Below, one piece after another: positions 1 to 8,226 of a stretch of DNA of 64,000 nt. Each line of letters opens with the position of its first letter. The stretch's first letter is position 1. Below the pieces are notes generated by a model that was given only the letters and a program-made list of their open reading frames with translations, was not told the DNA's origin and searched no databases. Origin of the DNA: UBA3824 sp017541145 (lineage in GTDB: Bacteria > Bacteroidota > Bacteroidia > Bacteroidales > UBA3824). Made by a program: the position numbers and the translations under genes. Location: NCBI GenBank assembly GCA_947168365.1, contig CAMVLO010000001.1, forward strand, positions 62,001-126,000, in the 5' to 3' direction.

Positions 1-1474
1 CGTTGATTACAGTGTTACATTCTTTCATTTGATAGCCGTCCCTTTCCGCTGGAGGCCAGTCGATTACGTCTCTTATTGCGCTCCCCTTAAAATTAACTTT
101 TTGTAAATAAGCCTTGTTAGTAATGCTGCCAGTATGTAAAAGTCCGTCGTCCTTATTTTGGAGGAATAGCAACGTTCTGTTTTCCAGTTCGTTATAATAC
201 TTACGAATAAAACTGTCGTCGCCGGTGTACAGATAATCGTTCCATGCGATTATTAGCATTTGCATAATCCATTCGGTAGGCCACGTGGGATTTTTGATAA
301 GGTGTTCCGCCGTATGTCGCGCTATGGAATAATGATTGTCAACACAATAAAGGCTCAATTGGTTAATCAGCACGTCGGCCTCGTATGGAATCCTTTCGCG
401 GTCGCCGTCCACCAAAGTCCCGCAAAAAGAGGTCGCCTTCATCGTGTGTTTGCAGAGGTCCCATATCAGGTTTAGTACGGTGTCCGACGACGAGAAACTC
501 GCCGCCTCATCGTCAAAAGGATAGTTTACAACAATTCTTTCAACGTCTTCCTTGGCAAAATCACCGCTATAACCCTCTATGCCACAATACCTAAACGGAA
601 AAACCTCACCAATATAACTGGGCATCAAAATAGGTTTTACACCGCTTTCGTTGCCGGTCTGTCCGGTGTTTTGAGCGTCTTTGAAAAATTCCGGTTTGTA
701 AAAACCTTTTTTTATTTGTTGTTTTATAATGGAATATTCCGCGTAACGTATTGTGCCACCGGGCTTAGCATCCACTTCATTGTTTTTAGTTTTTTCACCT
801 AATCTGATTTTTACATCTTGAATGTCAATAGGATTTTTAAAGCAGATTTCTATTTGACCGAATGCATCCTTGCCAAAATCCATGAAAGTTTTTATGCCAT
901 TTTTTATGACGGACACTGGATTTTGACGGGTCGTAACCAAAGGCAACGTAGAAAAATTTTCAGCAAAACTCAACGGCGTGACAAATCCTTTTGCCGGAGC
1001 ATAGGCAGTGCATTTGTTTTTGTTGTAGTAAATCTTCACCGTCCAATAATAAATTTTACCCGGTAGGAGTGCCTTCCCGTTGAAAACTACGTTGGTATTT
1101 CGCTTGTCTTCCACGATTCCACTGTCCCAAACATCAGCGTTGCCTTCCGTCAACGAATCAGGTGATGTTGCCACTAAAATTCTGTATCTCAGTTGGTTGA
1201 CTTTTTGTCTGCGGCTTTTAATCTGCCAGGCGAAATGCGGCTGTGGCGTGTTAATAAGCGCAACTTGCATATTTGCGTCGCGCCAATCGTATGCAGAAAT
1301 GGCGATGTCGGTTTTTGCGCCGTTGTTGAATACTACGTCGGTCTCCTCGATAAGTTCCGTTGACAAATTGGATACATAAACCTTCGGCATCTTTGCGCCC
1401 TGACCATATCCAACATTGTAACCTGCTGTCATGCAAATTATTAGGATGAGAGATATTATAATTCTTTTTGTCAT
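1..1474 (-). CDS. alpha-L-rhamnosidase, GH78 family (C-terminus cut by window edge)
   Basis: An open frame runs from an ATG at 1474 to the window edge, about 491 codons, with no stop. The first ~25 residues form a signal peptide (MTKRIIISLILIICMTAG), so the enzyme is exported. A beta-sandwich-like N-terminal half contains the stretch PQPHFAWQI that is common in GH78 enzymes. The catalytic (alpha/alpha)6 domain then begins. Diagnostic blocks are DGDRERIPYEAD, INQLSLY, PTWPTEWIMQM and IDWPPAERDGYQ, which match the GH78 active-site region with its acidic residues. The family hydrolyses alpha-L-rhamnosides from plant or microbial polysaccharides. The codons are richer in C-ending triplets than most of the window, which may indicate transfer; this is an impression, not a calculation. 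The family is well supported; the substrate is unknown. Confidence 0.85.
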   Translation of the reverse strand, partial: MTKRIIISLILIICMTAGYNVGYGQGAKMPKVYVSNLSTELIEETDVVFNNGAKTDIAISAYDWRDANMQVALINTPQPHFAWQIKSRRQKVNQLRYRILVATSPDSLTEGNADVWDSGIVEDKRNTNVVFNGKALLPGKIYYWTVKIYYNKNKCTAYAPAKGFVTPLSFAENFSTLPLVTTRQNPVSVIKNGIKTFMDFGKDAFGQIEICFKNPIDIQDVKIRLGEKTKNNEVDAKPGGTIRYAEYSIIKQQIKKGFYKPEFFKDAQNTGQTGNESGVKPILMPSYIGEVFPFRYCGIEGYSGDFAKEDVERIVVNYPFDDEAASFSSSDTVLNLIWDLCKHTMKATSFCGTLVDGDRERIPYEADVLINQLSLYCVDNHYSIARHTAEHLIKNPTWPTEWIMQMLIIAWNDYLYTGDDSFIRKYYNELENRTLLFLQNKDDGLLHTGSITNKAYLQKVNFKGSAIRDVIDWPPAERDGYQMKECNTVIN

Positions 1475-1491
1475 TCGTCCTGTTGTTTTGT

Positions 1492-1892
1492 TTATTCTGC
1501 TAAAATTTCGGCGATTTTGACGCGCAGGGCGAGCCTTGGCACATCGCGTTTCAACTTCTCTTTTACCGAAAAGTCAAAAAATCCAAAGTCAAAAAACGTG
1601 ATGTCTGCTGTCTTGATGAGCAAATGGACGCATCCGCCTTCAAAAAACAGCGCGAAATCATCCTTATAATTTTCCGACAGCCTGTCAACAATGTGAGTTA
1701 TGTGTCCGAAGTCGCTGTTTGGCATGTTTTGGTTGATTGCATAACCTTTTTTCTAACAAGACAGATAGTAAAATTCGTACTTTTATTACCGAATATTTTT
1801 TCTGTAATTCGGTTTTCAAATTCATTTATAATCGCTTCGGAAAACTGTGTGAGATTATATTCCGAACCTTTGAGGATTTCAGATAATTTCAT
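1492..1892 (-). pseudogene. small gene in two overlapping frames (frameshifted or using -1 slippage)
   Basis: Starting at the ATG at 1892, about 48 codons read MKLSEILKGSEYNLTQFSEA... to CLVRKK. At the six-A run (complement of 1747-1752) the frame would then run out within about 17 codons. One base back, the frame continues for about 85 codons through the block GFFDFSVKEKLKRDVPRLAL to a stop at 1492. The junction is A AAA AAG, the classical -1 slippery heptamer, in the correct phase for a shift into the second frame. This is therefore either a frameshift mutation or programmed frameshifting. The first ~50 residues remind me of the N-terminus of some type I restriction-modification subunits; the rest is unrecognised. 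It sits between the GH78 gene and a structured RNA. Confidence 0.45.
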
Positions 1893-1898
1893 TTTCTT

Positions 1899-1935
1899 GG
1901 TTTTTAGATTGCGATGCCGATTAAATCTAAAAACC
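1899..1935 (-). promoter_or_regulatory. alternative hairpin competing with the RNA's terminator
   Basis: A perfect 12-bp inverted repeat (GGTTTTTAGATT with AATCTAAAAACC; arms 1924-1935 and 1899-1910) overlaps the 3' arm of the terminator-like hairpin 1929-1950. The two structures cannot form together, which is the layout of an attenuator or switch in front of the gene starting at 1892. Inferred from sequence pairing only. Confidence 0.35.
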
Positions 1936-2093
1936 TCTTGGTTAGGTTTTAAACACCCATAAAAACGAAACGTGGACAAATCCTCATCCTCATTCCGGGT
2001 GTTTGGCCTAACCCACATACACAGACAAGGAATGCCCACGCAATATGCGTAGACATTCGCAACCATCTTCTGAGTATGTTTTCCTCTGAGGCC
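1927..2093 (-). ncRNA. candidate structured RNA of unknown class
   Basis: Read on the minus strand, this segment folds into a consistent set of helices. A closing stem pairs 2089-2093 with 2005-2009, an inner stem pairs 2074-2079 with 2015-2020, and a 13-bp hairpin spans 2030-2058 with a 3-nt loop. A second stem pairs 1997-2004 with 1951-1958. A terminator-like hairpin at 1929-1950 ends in a U run. The 13-bp hairpin contains three G-U pairs only when read on the minus strand (they become A-C mismatches on plus), so the RNA is transcribed leftward. I found no tmRNA, RNase P or SRP signatures. It lies directly upstream of the two-frame small gene and could be its leader or an independent RNA. 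Confidence 0.5.
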
Positions 2094-2161
2094 AAACTTT
2101 GGAATGATTTCAGAATAGCGGCAAACGCTAAATATTTTATTATATGTTAGTTATCAATTTC

Positions 2162-2186
2162 GCTGACGGTTGTCCGTCGCTTTTTT
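2162..2186 (+). terminator. rho-independent terminator (plus strand)
   Basis: A GACGG/CCGTC stem with a TTGT loop, extended by an outer GC pair, is followed by six T on the plus strand. No plus-strand gene ends just upstream in the window, so what it terminates is unclear. A second small hairpin (2116-2130) lies nearby. Confidence 0.4.
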
Positions 2187-2436
2187 ATCATGTTTTTCTT
2201 TATTTATTTTGTGTTGTAAAATTAAGGTAAGAATTTTTAAAACTCAAATTTTTTTGATTCTTTTTAATAGAAAAATTCTTTTTATTTTGATTATCAGTGA
2301 TATTGCAAGTTTTTTCTTTTAACTTCTGTTTTAATTCGCAGCTGCTGCCGGTTTATGAAAAAAAAATAACTCCGGTTTTGAGTGGAAAAAATTATGTTTT
2401 TTGAAAAAAATAAATTCAACTTGCTTAAACTTTTAT

Positions 2437-2444
2437 TATTTTTG
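2437..2444 (+). promoter_or_regulatory. -7 box for the CstA-type gene
   Basis: TATTTTTG matches the Bacteroidota TAnnTTTG box 31 bp before the ATG at 2475. No clear -33 TTTG is seen at the expected distance. Between 2187 and 2436 the sequence is AT-rich and I see nothing else. Confidence 0.4.
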
Positions 2445-2474
2445 CCGGTAAAACACTAAATATAAAAATAAAAC

Positions 2475-3920
2475 ATGATTACATTTCTTACATCAATTGT
2501 CTTGCTAGTGTTGGGATATATTGTTTACGGTAAAATTGCCGAAAGGGTAATTGCGCCCGATCCCAACAAAAAAACACCTGCTTATACTATGCAGGACGGT
2601 ATCGATTATATTCCGATGCCTACTTGGAAAATTTTTATGATTCAATTTTTAAACATCGCCGGTCTTGGTCCTATTTTCGGAGCTGTGCTCGGAGCTAAAT
2701 TCGGAACTTCGGCTTATATTTGGATTGTATTGGGCTGTATTTTTATCGGTTCGGTTCACGATTACACTTCGGGAATGCTTTCCTTGAGACGCGGCGGAGC
2801 CAATCTTCCTGATCTCGTTGGCGAGTATTTGGGCAATTCGGCAAAAGCTGTTATGCGTATTTTTACAATTGTTTTGATGATAATGGTGGGAGCGGTGTTT
2901 GTAAGCGGTCCGGCTGCTATTCTTGATTCTATTACACCTGAATTTTTCAATTCATATTTCTGGATTGGCGCAATTTTCGTTTATTATATCGTTGCAACAC
3001 TTCTTCCTATCGACAAAATTATCGGAAAAGTTTATCCGTTGTTTGCCATTGCTTTGATTTTCATGGCAGTAGGCGTATTTTTTGCGTTGATTTTTGGCGG
3101 TTACGGTAGCAATTTGCCGGAGATTACTGATGGCGTTGCTAATACACATCCGTCAGCATCCTCATTGCCGATTTTCCCATGTCTTTGTATAACAATTGCT
3201 TGCGGTGCTATTTCGGGATTTCACGCTACACAAAGTCCGCTTATGGCGCGATGCTTGAAAAATGAAAATCTCGGTCGAAAAGTTTTTTACGGCTCTATGA
3301 TTTTGGAAGGTATTATGGCGATGATTTGGGCAGCCGCTGCTATTTGGTATTATCAGGAAAATGGTCTTGAAGAAGGCAACGCGTCCAAAATTGTTGATTT
3401 TATAACAAATACATACCTCGGAAAATTTGGTGCTGTACTTGCTTTGCTTGGAGTTGTTTTTGCTCCGATTACTTCGGGTGATACCGCTTTGAGAAGTTGT
3501 CGTCTTATTCTTGCTGATTTCTTGAAAGTTGACCAGAAAAAAGTGTCAAAACGTCTTATGATTTCAATACCGTTGTTTGTTGCAACAGCCGGAGTTATCA
3601 TTTATTCGCTTGCCGACAAAGACGGTTTCAATACAATTTGGAGATATTTCGGATGGAGCAATCAAGCTCTGTCTGTTTTTACACTTTGGGCTGTAACTGT
3701 TTATCTTGCAGCAAGTAACAAAAAGTGGATGTTGACATTTTTCCCGGCTGTGTTTATGACTTTAGTTGGTGTTACTTATTTGTGTATTGCTCCGGAATGT
3801 TTCGGTAAAATTATGAATCATACTCTCGGATACATCATTGGAATTGTTGGCGCATTGCTCAGCATCGTGATGTTTTTCAAGTGGAAAGCATCTTACAACA
3901 AAAAACAAGTTGAAAAATAA
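2475..3920 (+). CDS. cstA: CstA family carbon-starvation/peptide transporter
   Basis: This 481-residue polytopic membrane protein starts with the membrane helix MITFLTSIVLLVLGYIVYG and carries the CstA signature blocks FLNIAGLGPIFGAVLGA, GSVHDYTSGMLSLRRGG and SGFHATQSPLMARC. E. coli CstA (about 700 residues) imports peptides and pyruvate under carbon limitation. The shorter ~480-residue form is typical of Bacteroidota and other anaerobes. About 12 hydrophobic segments are visible. It stands alone between the RNA region and a convergent ATPase gene and ends at a strong terminator. The family is certain; the substrate (peptide or pyruvate) is not readable from sequence. Confidence 0.9.
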   Translation: MITFLTSIVLLVLGYIVYGKIAERVIAPDPNKKTPAYTMQDGIDYIPMPTWKIFMIQFLNIAGLGPIFGAVLGAKFGTSAYIWIVLGCIFIGSVHDYTSGMLSLRRGGANLPDLVGEYLGNSAKAVMRIFTIVLMIMVGAVFVSGPAAILDSITPEFFNSYFWIGAIFVYYIVATLLPIDKIIGKVYPLFAIALIFMAVGVFFALIFGGYGSNLPEITDGVANTHPSASSLPIFPCLCITIACGAISGFHATQSPLMARCLKNENLGRKVFYGSMILEGIMAMIWAAAAIWYYQENGLEEGNASKIVDFITNTYLGKFGAVLALLGVVFAPITSGDTALRSCRLILADFLKVDQKKVSKRLMISIPLFVATAGVIIYSLADKDGFNTIWRYFGWSNQALSVFTLWAVTVYLAASNKKWMLTFFPAVFMTLVGVTYLCIAPECFGKIMNHTLGYIIGIVGALLSIVMFFKWKASYNKKQVEK

Positions 3921-3947
3921 TATTTTTTTGTAACTAGTTTTGTAACA

Positions 3948-4006
3948 ACGGAAAACACTGAATAATCGGAAATTTTTTTGATGTTCTGTGTTTTCCGTTT
4001 TTTTTT
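3948..4006 (+). terminator. terminator after the CstA-type gene
   Basis: An 11-bp stem, ACGGAAAACAC (3948-3958) with GTGTTTTCCGT (3988-3998), is followed by a T run on the plus strand. It separates the transporter gene from the convergent ATPase gene. Confidence 0.7.
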
Positions 4007-4023
4007 ATCATGAAATTGCATTA

Positions 4024-5439
4024 TTAAAACAAATCATCTAATACCACTTGATATTGAACATCGGCAGAATAGATGTTTTGTTTCAAACCGTAAGTCGTTA
4101 TCCAAACCGGGATAAGTCCGCAGGAGGTGCCGGATTCTGTACGAAATGATTCTATGCGGTTTCTCATCGACATATCGTCTTCTTTTGAAATTGTGTATGG
4201 ACTATCGGCAAATTTTATTTCACAGACATTGATTATTTTGTCGGCTCGTTCTATCAACATGTCAATTTGGGCGTTGGGGTCTGAAGTTCGACTTCTCCAC
4301 GAATAATATTCTACCGCTATTCGGTTCAGTCCCAATACATTGCGTATATTGTCTATATGCCAAAGACATATTCTTTCAAACGCCAAACCGTTCCAAGTGT
4401 TGATAAGTGGTGTTTTTTGACGGTCTTGCCAAAATGTTTTGTTTTGTGTTTTTTGAGAAAATGTCAGATGAAAAAGCGTGAACAAATCAATTAGTTGATA
4501 GTAAGCATCGCGTTTTTTTATTTTGCCTCGCGACTTGCCATAAAAACATCTTATTAAATTGCTATGTTCCAAATCTTCAAGAATTTGGGTTAGTTTACCG
4601 TTTTGAGGAAGTTTGGTAGCCTCGGAAATTTCAGAGCGTGTAAGTCCGCTTTTACTTTTTGCTAGGGTTTCGATTATTTTCATATACGGTTCGGGATTGC
4701 GGAAAAGCGAATTATAAAGTAGTCGGTATTCGCGGTGCAGTTCGCCCGTTTCGTTGAAATAAAGGTCATCGATATTGGCGGCGAGTGTTTTTTGTTTGTC
4801 CAAAAGATTCAGATAATAAGGTATACCGCCAAACACCATATAAGTTTCGGCAATAGTGCGGCGAGGCCATTGTATATGTTTGAATTTTAGAAACTTTTCT
4901 GTTTCAGAAAGTGAAAATTGTTGCAAATAGATATTGCCGGTTGTCCGGTTATGAAGTCCGCCGTGATTGTCGATGATGTTTCCGACAATCCACGAAGTGG
5001 CTGAGCCGCATACTATTAGAAGGATGTCGCGGCGGTCGGCAGCAAACGAGTTCCAAAAATATCCTAATGCTTTTACAAAGTCGGTTTTCGGGATATCAAA
5101 ACAAGGTATTTCATCCAAGAAAATCACTTTGCGTTTTTGTTTGTTTTTTTCTATTACTTGAGACAAATCGACAAATGCTTCTAACCAATTTTTAGGTGGA
5201 TTACCTTCAAAACCGTACTTTTTTAAAGAGTCGAAAAATGCAAAAAATTGCATTTCCTTCGAGCCGTCAATAATGCCTGAGGTTTCAAAGGTGAATTTTC
5301 CTTCAAAGTACTGTTTGATGAGATATGTTTTGCCTACACGTCGTCGTCCGTAAACGGTTATAAATTCGCTTTTGGTTGATTTATATAGTGTTAACAATCG
5401 ATTTGACTCTTTTTCTCTACCTATGATGTCCGTCTTCAT
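4024..5439 (-). CDS. AAA ATPase with DUF234-type C-terminal domain
   Basis: This 471-residue protein opens with IGREKESNRLLTLY and a Walker A motif in VYGRRRVGKTYLI, then Walker B VIFLDEIPCFD (about residues 100-110). A sensor-like strand, LLIVCGSATSWI, and the block HNRTTGNIYLQ follow. A winged-helix-like middle (SGLTRSEISEATKLPQNGKL) precedes a C-terminal nuclease-like DUF234 region ending in INVCEIKFAD. This is the 'ATP-binding protein' family common in archaea and Bacteroidota, often in many copies per genome. Its role is not established; some members look toxin- or defence-like. It has its own strong promoter, with two hairpin repeats directly upstream. Confidence 0.85.
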   Translation of the reverse strand: MKTDIIGREKESNRLLTLYKSTKSEFITVYGRRRVGKTYLIKQYFEGKFTFETSGIIDGSKEMQFFAFFDSLKKYGFEGNPPKNWLEAFVDLSQVIEKNKQKRKVIFLDEIPCFDIPKTDFVKALGYFWNSFAADRRDILLIVCGSATSWIVGNIIDNHGGLHNRTTGNIYLQQFSLSETEKFLKFKHIQWPRRTIAETYMVFGGIPYYLNLLDKQKTLAANIDDLYFNETGELHREYRLLYNSLFRNPEPYMKIIETLAKSKSGLTRSEISEATKLPQNGKLTQILEDLEHSNLIRCFYGKSRGKIKKRDAYYQLIDLFTLFHLTFSQKTQNKTFWQDRQKTPLINTWNGLAFERICLWHIDNIRNVLGLNRIAVEYYSWRSRTSDPNAQIDMLIERADKIINVCEIKFADSPYTISKEDDMSMRNRIESFRTESGTSCGLIPVWITTYGLKQNIYSADVQYQVVLDDLF

Positions 5440-5458
5440 AATTGCTTTCTTTTGTTGG

Positions 5459-5490
5459 CAAAGCTAACAATTCGCCTTTAATTTTCCAAA
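5459..5490 (-). promoter_or_regulatory. promoter of the AAA ATPase gene
   Basis: On the minus strand, TTTG (5490-5487), 20 bp and TAGCTTTG (5466-5459) match the Bacteroidota TTTG-N19-21-TAnnTTTG promoter. The ATG lies 20 bp downstream. Confidence 0.75.
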
Positions 5491-5491
5491 T

Positions 5492-5595
5492 ATTACCTGT
5501 CTAAATCTGCATTTTTTTTGCAGTTTTAGACAACTTATCCGAGATTACTTGTCTAAATCTGCATTTTTTTTGCAGTTTTAGACAACTTATCCGAT
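5492..5595. repeat. two tandem 52-bp repeats, each a 13-14-bp hairpin with a poly-T loop
   Basis: Copies 5492-5543 and 5544-5595 differ by one internal base (C5497/T5549). Each contains TGTCTAAATCTGCA facing TGCAGTTTTAGACA (5498-5532 and 5550-5584), with seven T as loop. They abut the -33 box of the ATPase gene, so they could act as operators. From 5596 to 5730 I see no further feature. Confidence 0.85.
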
Positions 5596-5730
5596 AGAAG
5601 TTAATGTATAATTTTTAGAAAATATCTAAGATTTTGGTAAATCTTTGTGTGTCTTTTGTTTTATTTATTTTGAGCAATCGTATGAAGGCTACTGAGGCTA
5701 CAATCCCATTGTTAAAGAAAAAGATGTTAT

Positions 5731-5774
5731 AAAAAAAGAGATTGTCTGAAAAAAATCCAAACAATCTCTTTTTA
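5731..5774 (-). terminator. bidirectional terminator after the SiaB-like gene
   Basis: GAGATTGT (5738-5745) pairs with ACAATCTC (5761-5768). A-runs and T-runs on both sides allow termination in both directions. It lies 40 bp beyond the stop of the SiaB-like gene. Confidence 0.65.
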
Positions 5775-5809
5775 TAATTGTTGTATCCTATATAAAAATG
5801 AAAAAATGC

Positions 5810-6400
5810 TTATTCTTCGTCACCTGCTGCCGAAATCTCTACTTTGAGAATGAAATAGTCTGCACCGTTGCATGGAATAAAAAGATATTCGAGTTTGCCG
5901 TCGGTTTTTCTTGCGATATCGATAAGGCCTAGACCTGCACCACCTTTTGATGAAATTTGACCTTCGCGCAATTGTTTTTTGTACATCGCGTTGAGTTCTT
6001 CTTTGGTTGCGCTGTTAACGCATTCCAAGGCTTGCGAAAGATGTACGATATCATGTTTTGTAACCTTGTTGGCGGTCATGATGTAGTAGATACCGTTTTT
6101 TCTTCCAATCATAAATAGTCCGTTGATGAGACTAAATTCGGTTTGGAATTCCGTGCTGTGTTTTTGCATATTTTGCAAAATTTCCACGAGTGAGTGATGA
6201 ACACGGCGTTTTACTTGCTTTTGTTCATTGCTCTCTTCCATTTCCTCTTCGTTCTTCTCGGTAAACATCTTTACAACCTGATGCGTAAATTTGCCGATGT
6301 AAACTACTGATATTCCGTTGTCTATCAGTTCATCGTACAACGCCAAAACATTGTGCATAAAGTTGATGTCTAATTCCATTGACGGATTCTTGGTGCTCAT
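5810..6400 (-). CDS. SiaB-like GHKL protein kinase (DUF6272)
   Basis: This 196-residue cytoplasmic protein has an atypical GHKL ATPase fold. The N-box helix LVEILQNMQKH (about residues 88-98) has the Mg-binding Asn. Next comes MIGRKNGIYYIMTANKV, and the G-box GGAGLGLIDIARKTDG (about residues 152-167). In Pseudomonas the SiaB kinase phosphorylates SiaC, reversed by the SpoIIE-type phosphatase SiaA. Here the gene is separate from any SiaC; the nearest ones are at 18 kb and 60.8 kb. All ATP-binding motifs look intact, so it should be active. Spacing to the MerR gene upstream is 92 bp, so co-transcription is possible. Confidence 0.75.
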   Translation of the reverse strand: MSTKNPSMELDINFMHNVLALYDELIDNGISVVYIGKFTHQVVKMFTEKNEEEMEESNEQKQVKRRVHHSLVEILQNMQKHSTEFQTEFSLINGLFMIGRKNGIYYIMTANKVTKHDIVHLSQALECVNSATKEELNAMYKKQLREGQISSKGGAGLGLIDIARKTDGKLEYLFIPCNGADYFILKVEISAAGDEE

Positions 6401-6492
6401 AACGCAAGTGATTTCGGTTTCTTGTTAAAATTTCTTTTTAAGCTAATGCAATTAACGTGCAAATTTTGGAAAAATTTTGATAAAATACTTTA

Positions 6493-6915
6493 TTATTTTT
6501 CCGAAATGCCGTCTTTTTTTTCTTCAAGGCTGTTTTTTAGGTCAAGTATCATCGATTTGATACTTTTCAGTGTTTTTACAATCTCGAAATTAGCGTCGTT
6601 TTTGCCTGCGCTGTTTTTCAAGTGTTGTTTGGCTCCTTCGAGAGTCATTCCGCGCTCTTTTACGAGATAGTAGATTTTGTGGAAGTTCTCGATGTCTTTT
6701 TTGGTAAAAAGTCTGTTACCTTTTGCGTTCTTTTTTGGTTTTATTATGGTAAATTCTTTTTCCCAATATCGTATCAACGATGCGTTGACGTCAAACATCT
6801 TTGCTACTTCGCCGATTGTATAAAAAAGTTTGTCGAGTTTTTGCAGATCGTATTGTGTGTTTTCAGCGTTTTCTGCAATTTCAATCTCCTCGTTTTCAAG
6901 TTCGGTGTTTTCCAT
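6493..6915 (-). CDS. MerR family transcriptional regulator
   Basis: This 140-residue protein has a MerR winged-helix HTH at about residues 29-100: YTIGEVAKMFDVNASLIRYW followed by KNAKGNRLFTKKDIENFHKI and the segment RGMTLEGAKQHL. The acidic N-terminal tail (about 25 residues) and the short C-terminal coiled coil show no effector-binding domain and no metal-binding cysteines. Such short MerR proteins are conserved next to M23 peptidase genes in Bacteroidota. It lies 40 bp downstream of the peptidase gene in the same direction, probably one transcription unit. Its target is unknown. Confidence 0.85.
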   Translation of the reverse strand: MENTELENEEIEIAENAENTQYDLQKLDKLFYTIGEVAKMFDVNASLIRYWEKEFTIIKPKKNAKGNRLFTKKDIENFHKIYYLVKERGMTLEGAKQHLKNSAGKNDANFEIVKTLKSIKSMILDLKNSLEEKKDGISEK

Positions 6916-6955
6916 AAAGGCTTTGAAGTATTTTAGTTTTGTTAATTTTTTTTTA

Positions 6956-7909
6956 TTAGTCCAAACTCAATCCGATGCTGTTGGCGATGGTTTTGAGTTT
7001 GCTGTATTGGTTTGGTCCGAGAGTTTCAAAGAAATAATGTACCGGATTTATCGGTTGACCTTTGAAATTGATTTCGTAGTGCAAATGCGGGGTAAGTGAT
7101 TTACCTGTATTGCCCACAAATCCGATTATTTCTCCTCTTTTTACTTTTGAACCGTTTTTTACTGTATACTCACTAAGGTGAGCGTATGTTGTTTTGTAAC
7201 CGTTTTTGTGATTAATTATAATGTGTTTGCCGTGTACACGACCTTCGCCCCTGAATTCTACAACTCCGTCGGCTGTGGCATATACTTCGGTACCTATTGT
7301 TGCCGCGATATCCAATCCTTTGTGAAATTGCGGTGTTTTGTAAATCGGATCCAGTTTTTGACCGAATCCGTAATATATAATGCTTACTTCGGGGTCGGAT
7401 ATCGGTAATATCGACGGTATTTCCTGAAGTTTTTCTTTGGAGTTCATCAGCTTGTATTTCAATTCGTTGAAAACTGTTTCCTCCAATTTTAGCATTATTG
7501 CAGACGAGTCGGCTGATGTCAACATCATTTCCGACAATACTTTGTTAGATACGTTTCCTGCATATTTATCGTATCTGTTTGATAAGTCTTCTTCTATTGG
7601 TTCAGTTTCAAAAATAGCTCTGTACAAGTCTTTGTCACGCTGTTTGATATCCTCCATTACTTTGTCGGCTTGAGCGTATTTTTCTGATAATTGAGTGTAT
7701 TCCTGTTTCATAATTTCGTTTTCCCTCTCAATTTTTTTCTGTTTAGGGGATTTAATTGTGTACGAAATTGTAAGGAAAACTACTAAACCAATAACGAATG
7801 CCCCGATAAGCTGAGTGACAAGACTGATTAAAAATTTGCGACCTTTTTTGGGGTCGGCCTTCTCAAATGACAGTGAATCAGGGTCAAATGTATAATTGTT
7901 ATCTGACAT
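6956..7909 (-). CDS. M23 family metallopeptidase, membrane-anchored
   Basis: The 317-residue protein has a cytoplasmic N-terminus, one membrane helix at about 27-50 (LISLVTQLIGAFVIGLVVFL), a coiled coil at 60-110 and a LytM/M23 domain at 180-290. Zn-ligand blocks are HKGLDIAA, the strand region AHLSEYTVKNGSKV and HLHYEINFKGQPINP, with the usual HxH and HxxxD layout. M23 enzymes cut peptidoglycan cross-links or act as division regulators. The topology resembles Bacteroidota periplasmic M23 proteins involved in envelope growth. A TATCTTTG box (7939-7932, minus) precedes the start. The MerR gene follows. Confidence 0.88.
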   Translation of the reverse strand: MSDNNYTFDPDSLSFEKADPKKGRKFLISLVTQLIGAFVIGLVVFLTISYTIKSPKQKKIERENEIMKQEYTQLSEKYAQADKVMEDIKQRDKDLYRAIFETEPIEEDLSNRYDKYAGNVSNKVLSEMMLTSADSSAIMLKLEETVFNELKYKLMNSKEKLQEIPSILPISDPEVSIIYYGFGQKLDPIYKTPQFHKGLDIAATIGTEVYATADGVVEFRGEGRVHGKHIIINHKNGYKTTYAHLSEYTVKNGSKVKRGEIIGFVGNTGKSLTPHLHYEINFKGQPINPVHYFFETLGPNQYSKLKTIANSIGLSLD

Positions 7910-7931
7910 TTTTTTCCATTTATTGATTTTA

Positions 7932-7939
7932 CAAAGATA
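7932..7939 (-). promoter_or_regulatory. -7 box for the M23 peptidase gene
   Basis: TATCTTTG on the minus strand fits TAnnTTTG, 23 bp before the start codon. No convincing -33 box was found. Confidence 0.4.
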
Positions 7940-8158
7940 TGAAATAATTTTTTTTCTAAAAAAATTTTATAGCTTTAATTTTTCAAAAAAAAATAATCGT
8001 TTGTAAAAGTCTGAAAATCAATATTAATAAAAAAAGTTATGAAAAAAGTGCGAAAAAAATTTTTCTATTATAAAAAAAGTCTTTAAATTTAACTTTCAGA
8101 AAATATAGACAGAATTTGAAAAAGAATGGCATAAAAAATGCAGTTAAATTTTGTCGTA

Positions 8159-8181
8159 GAGAGGTACTTCGGTATATTCTC
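8159..8181 (+). promoter_or_regulatory. UUCG-capped hairpin in the leader of the chemosensory cluster
   Basis: GAGAGGTAC and GTATATTCTC pair around a UUCG tetraloop (8168-8171) with one bulged A and G-U pairs that favour the plus-strand RNA. It lies 46 bp before the STAS gene. The rest of 7940-8158 is AT-rich and I see no clear promoter there. Confidence 0.35.
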
Positions 8182-8226
8182 TTAATGGACCTCAAAATAT
8201 TTTAACATATTGAAAACGAATAGATT

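Noticed and set aside
1698..2066. A reading frame extending upstream of the start at 1892 into the structured RNA
   Set aside because: It crosses several strong stems, including the terminator-like hairpin, and the added residues look non-coding. The ATG at 1892 is a better start.
1927..2093. tmRNA, RNase P RNA or SRP RNA
   Set aside because: I found none of their conserved core sequences (tag frame, GAGGAAAGUCC-type core, GGAAG tetraloop region).
5492..5595. CRISPR-like or transposon-end repeats
   Set aside because: Only two copies with no spacer and no transposase; they fit an operator-like or hairpin duplication better.
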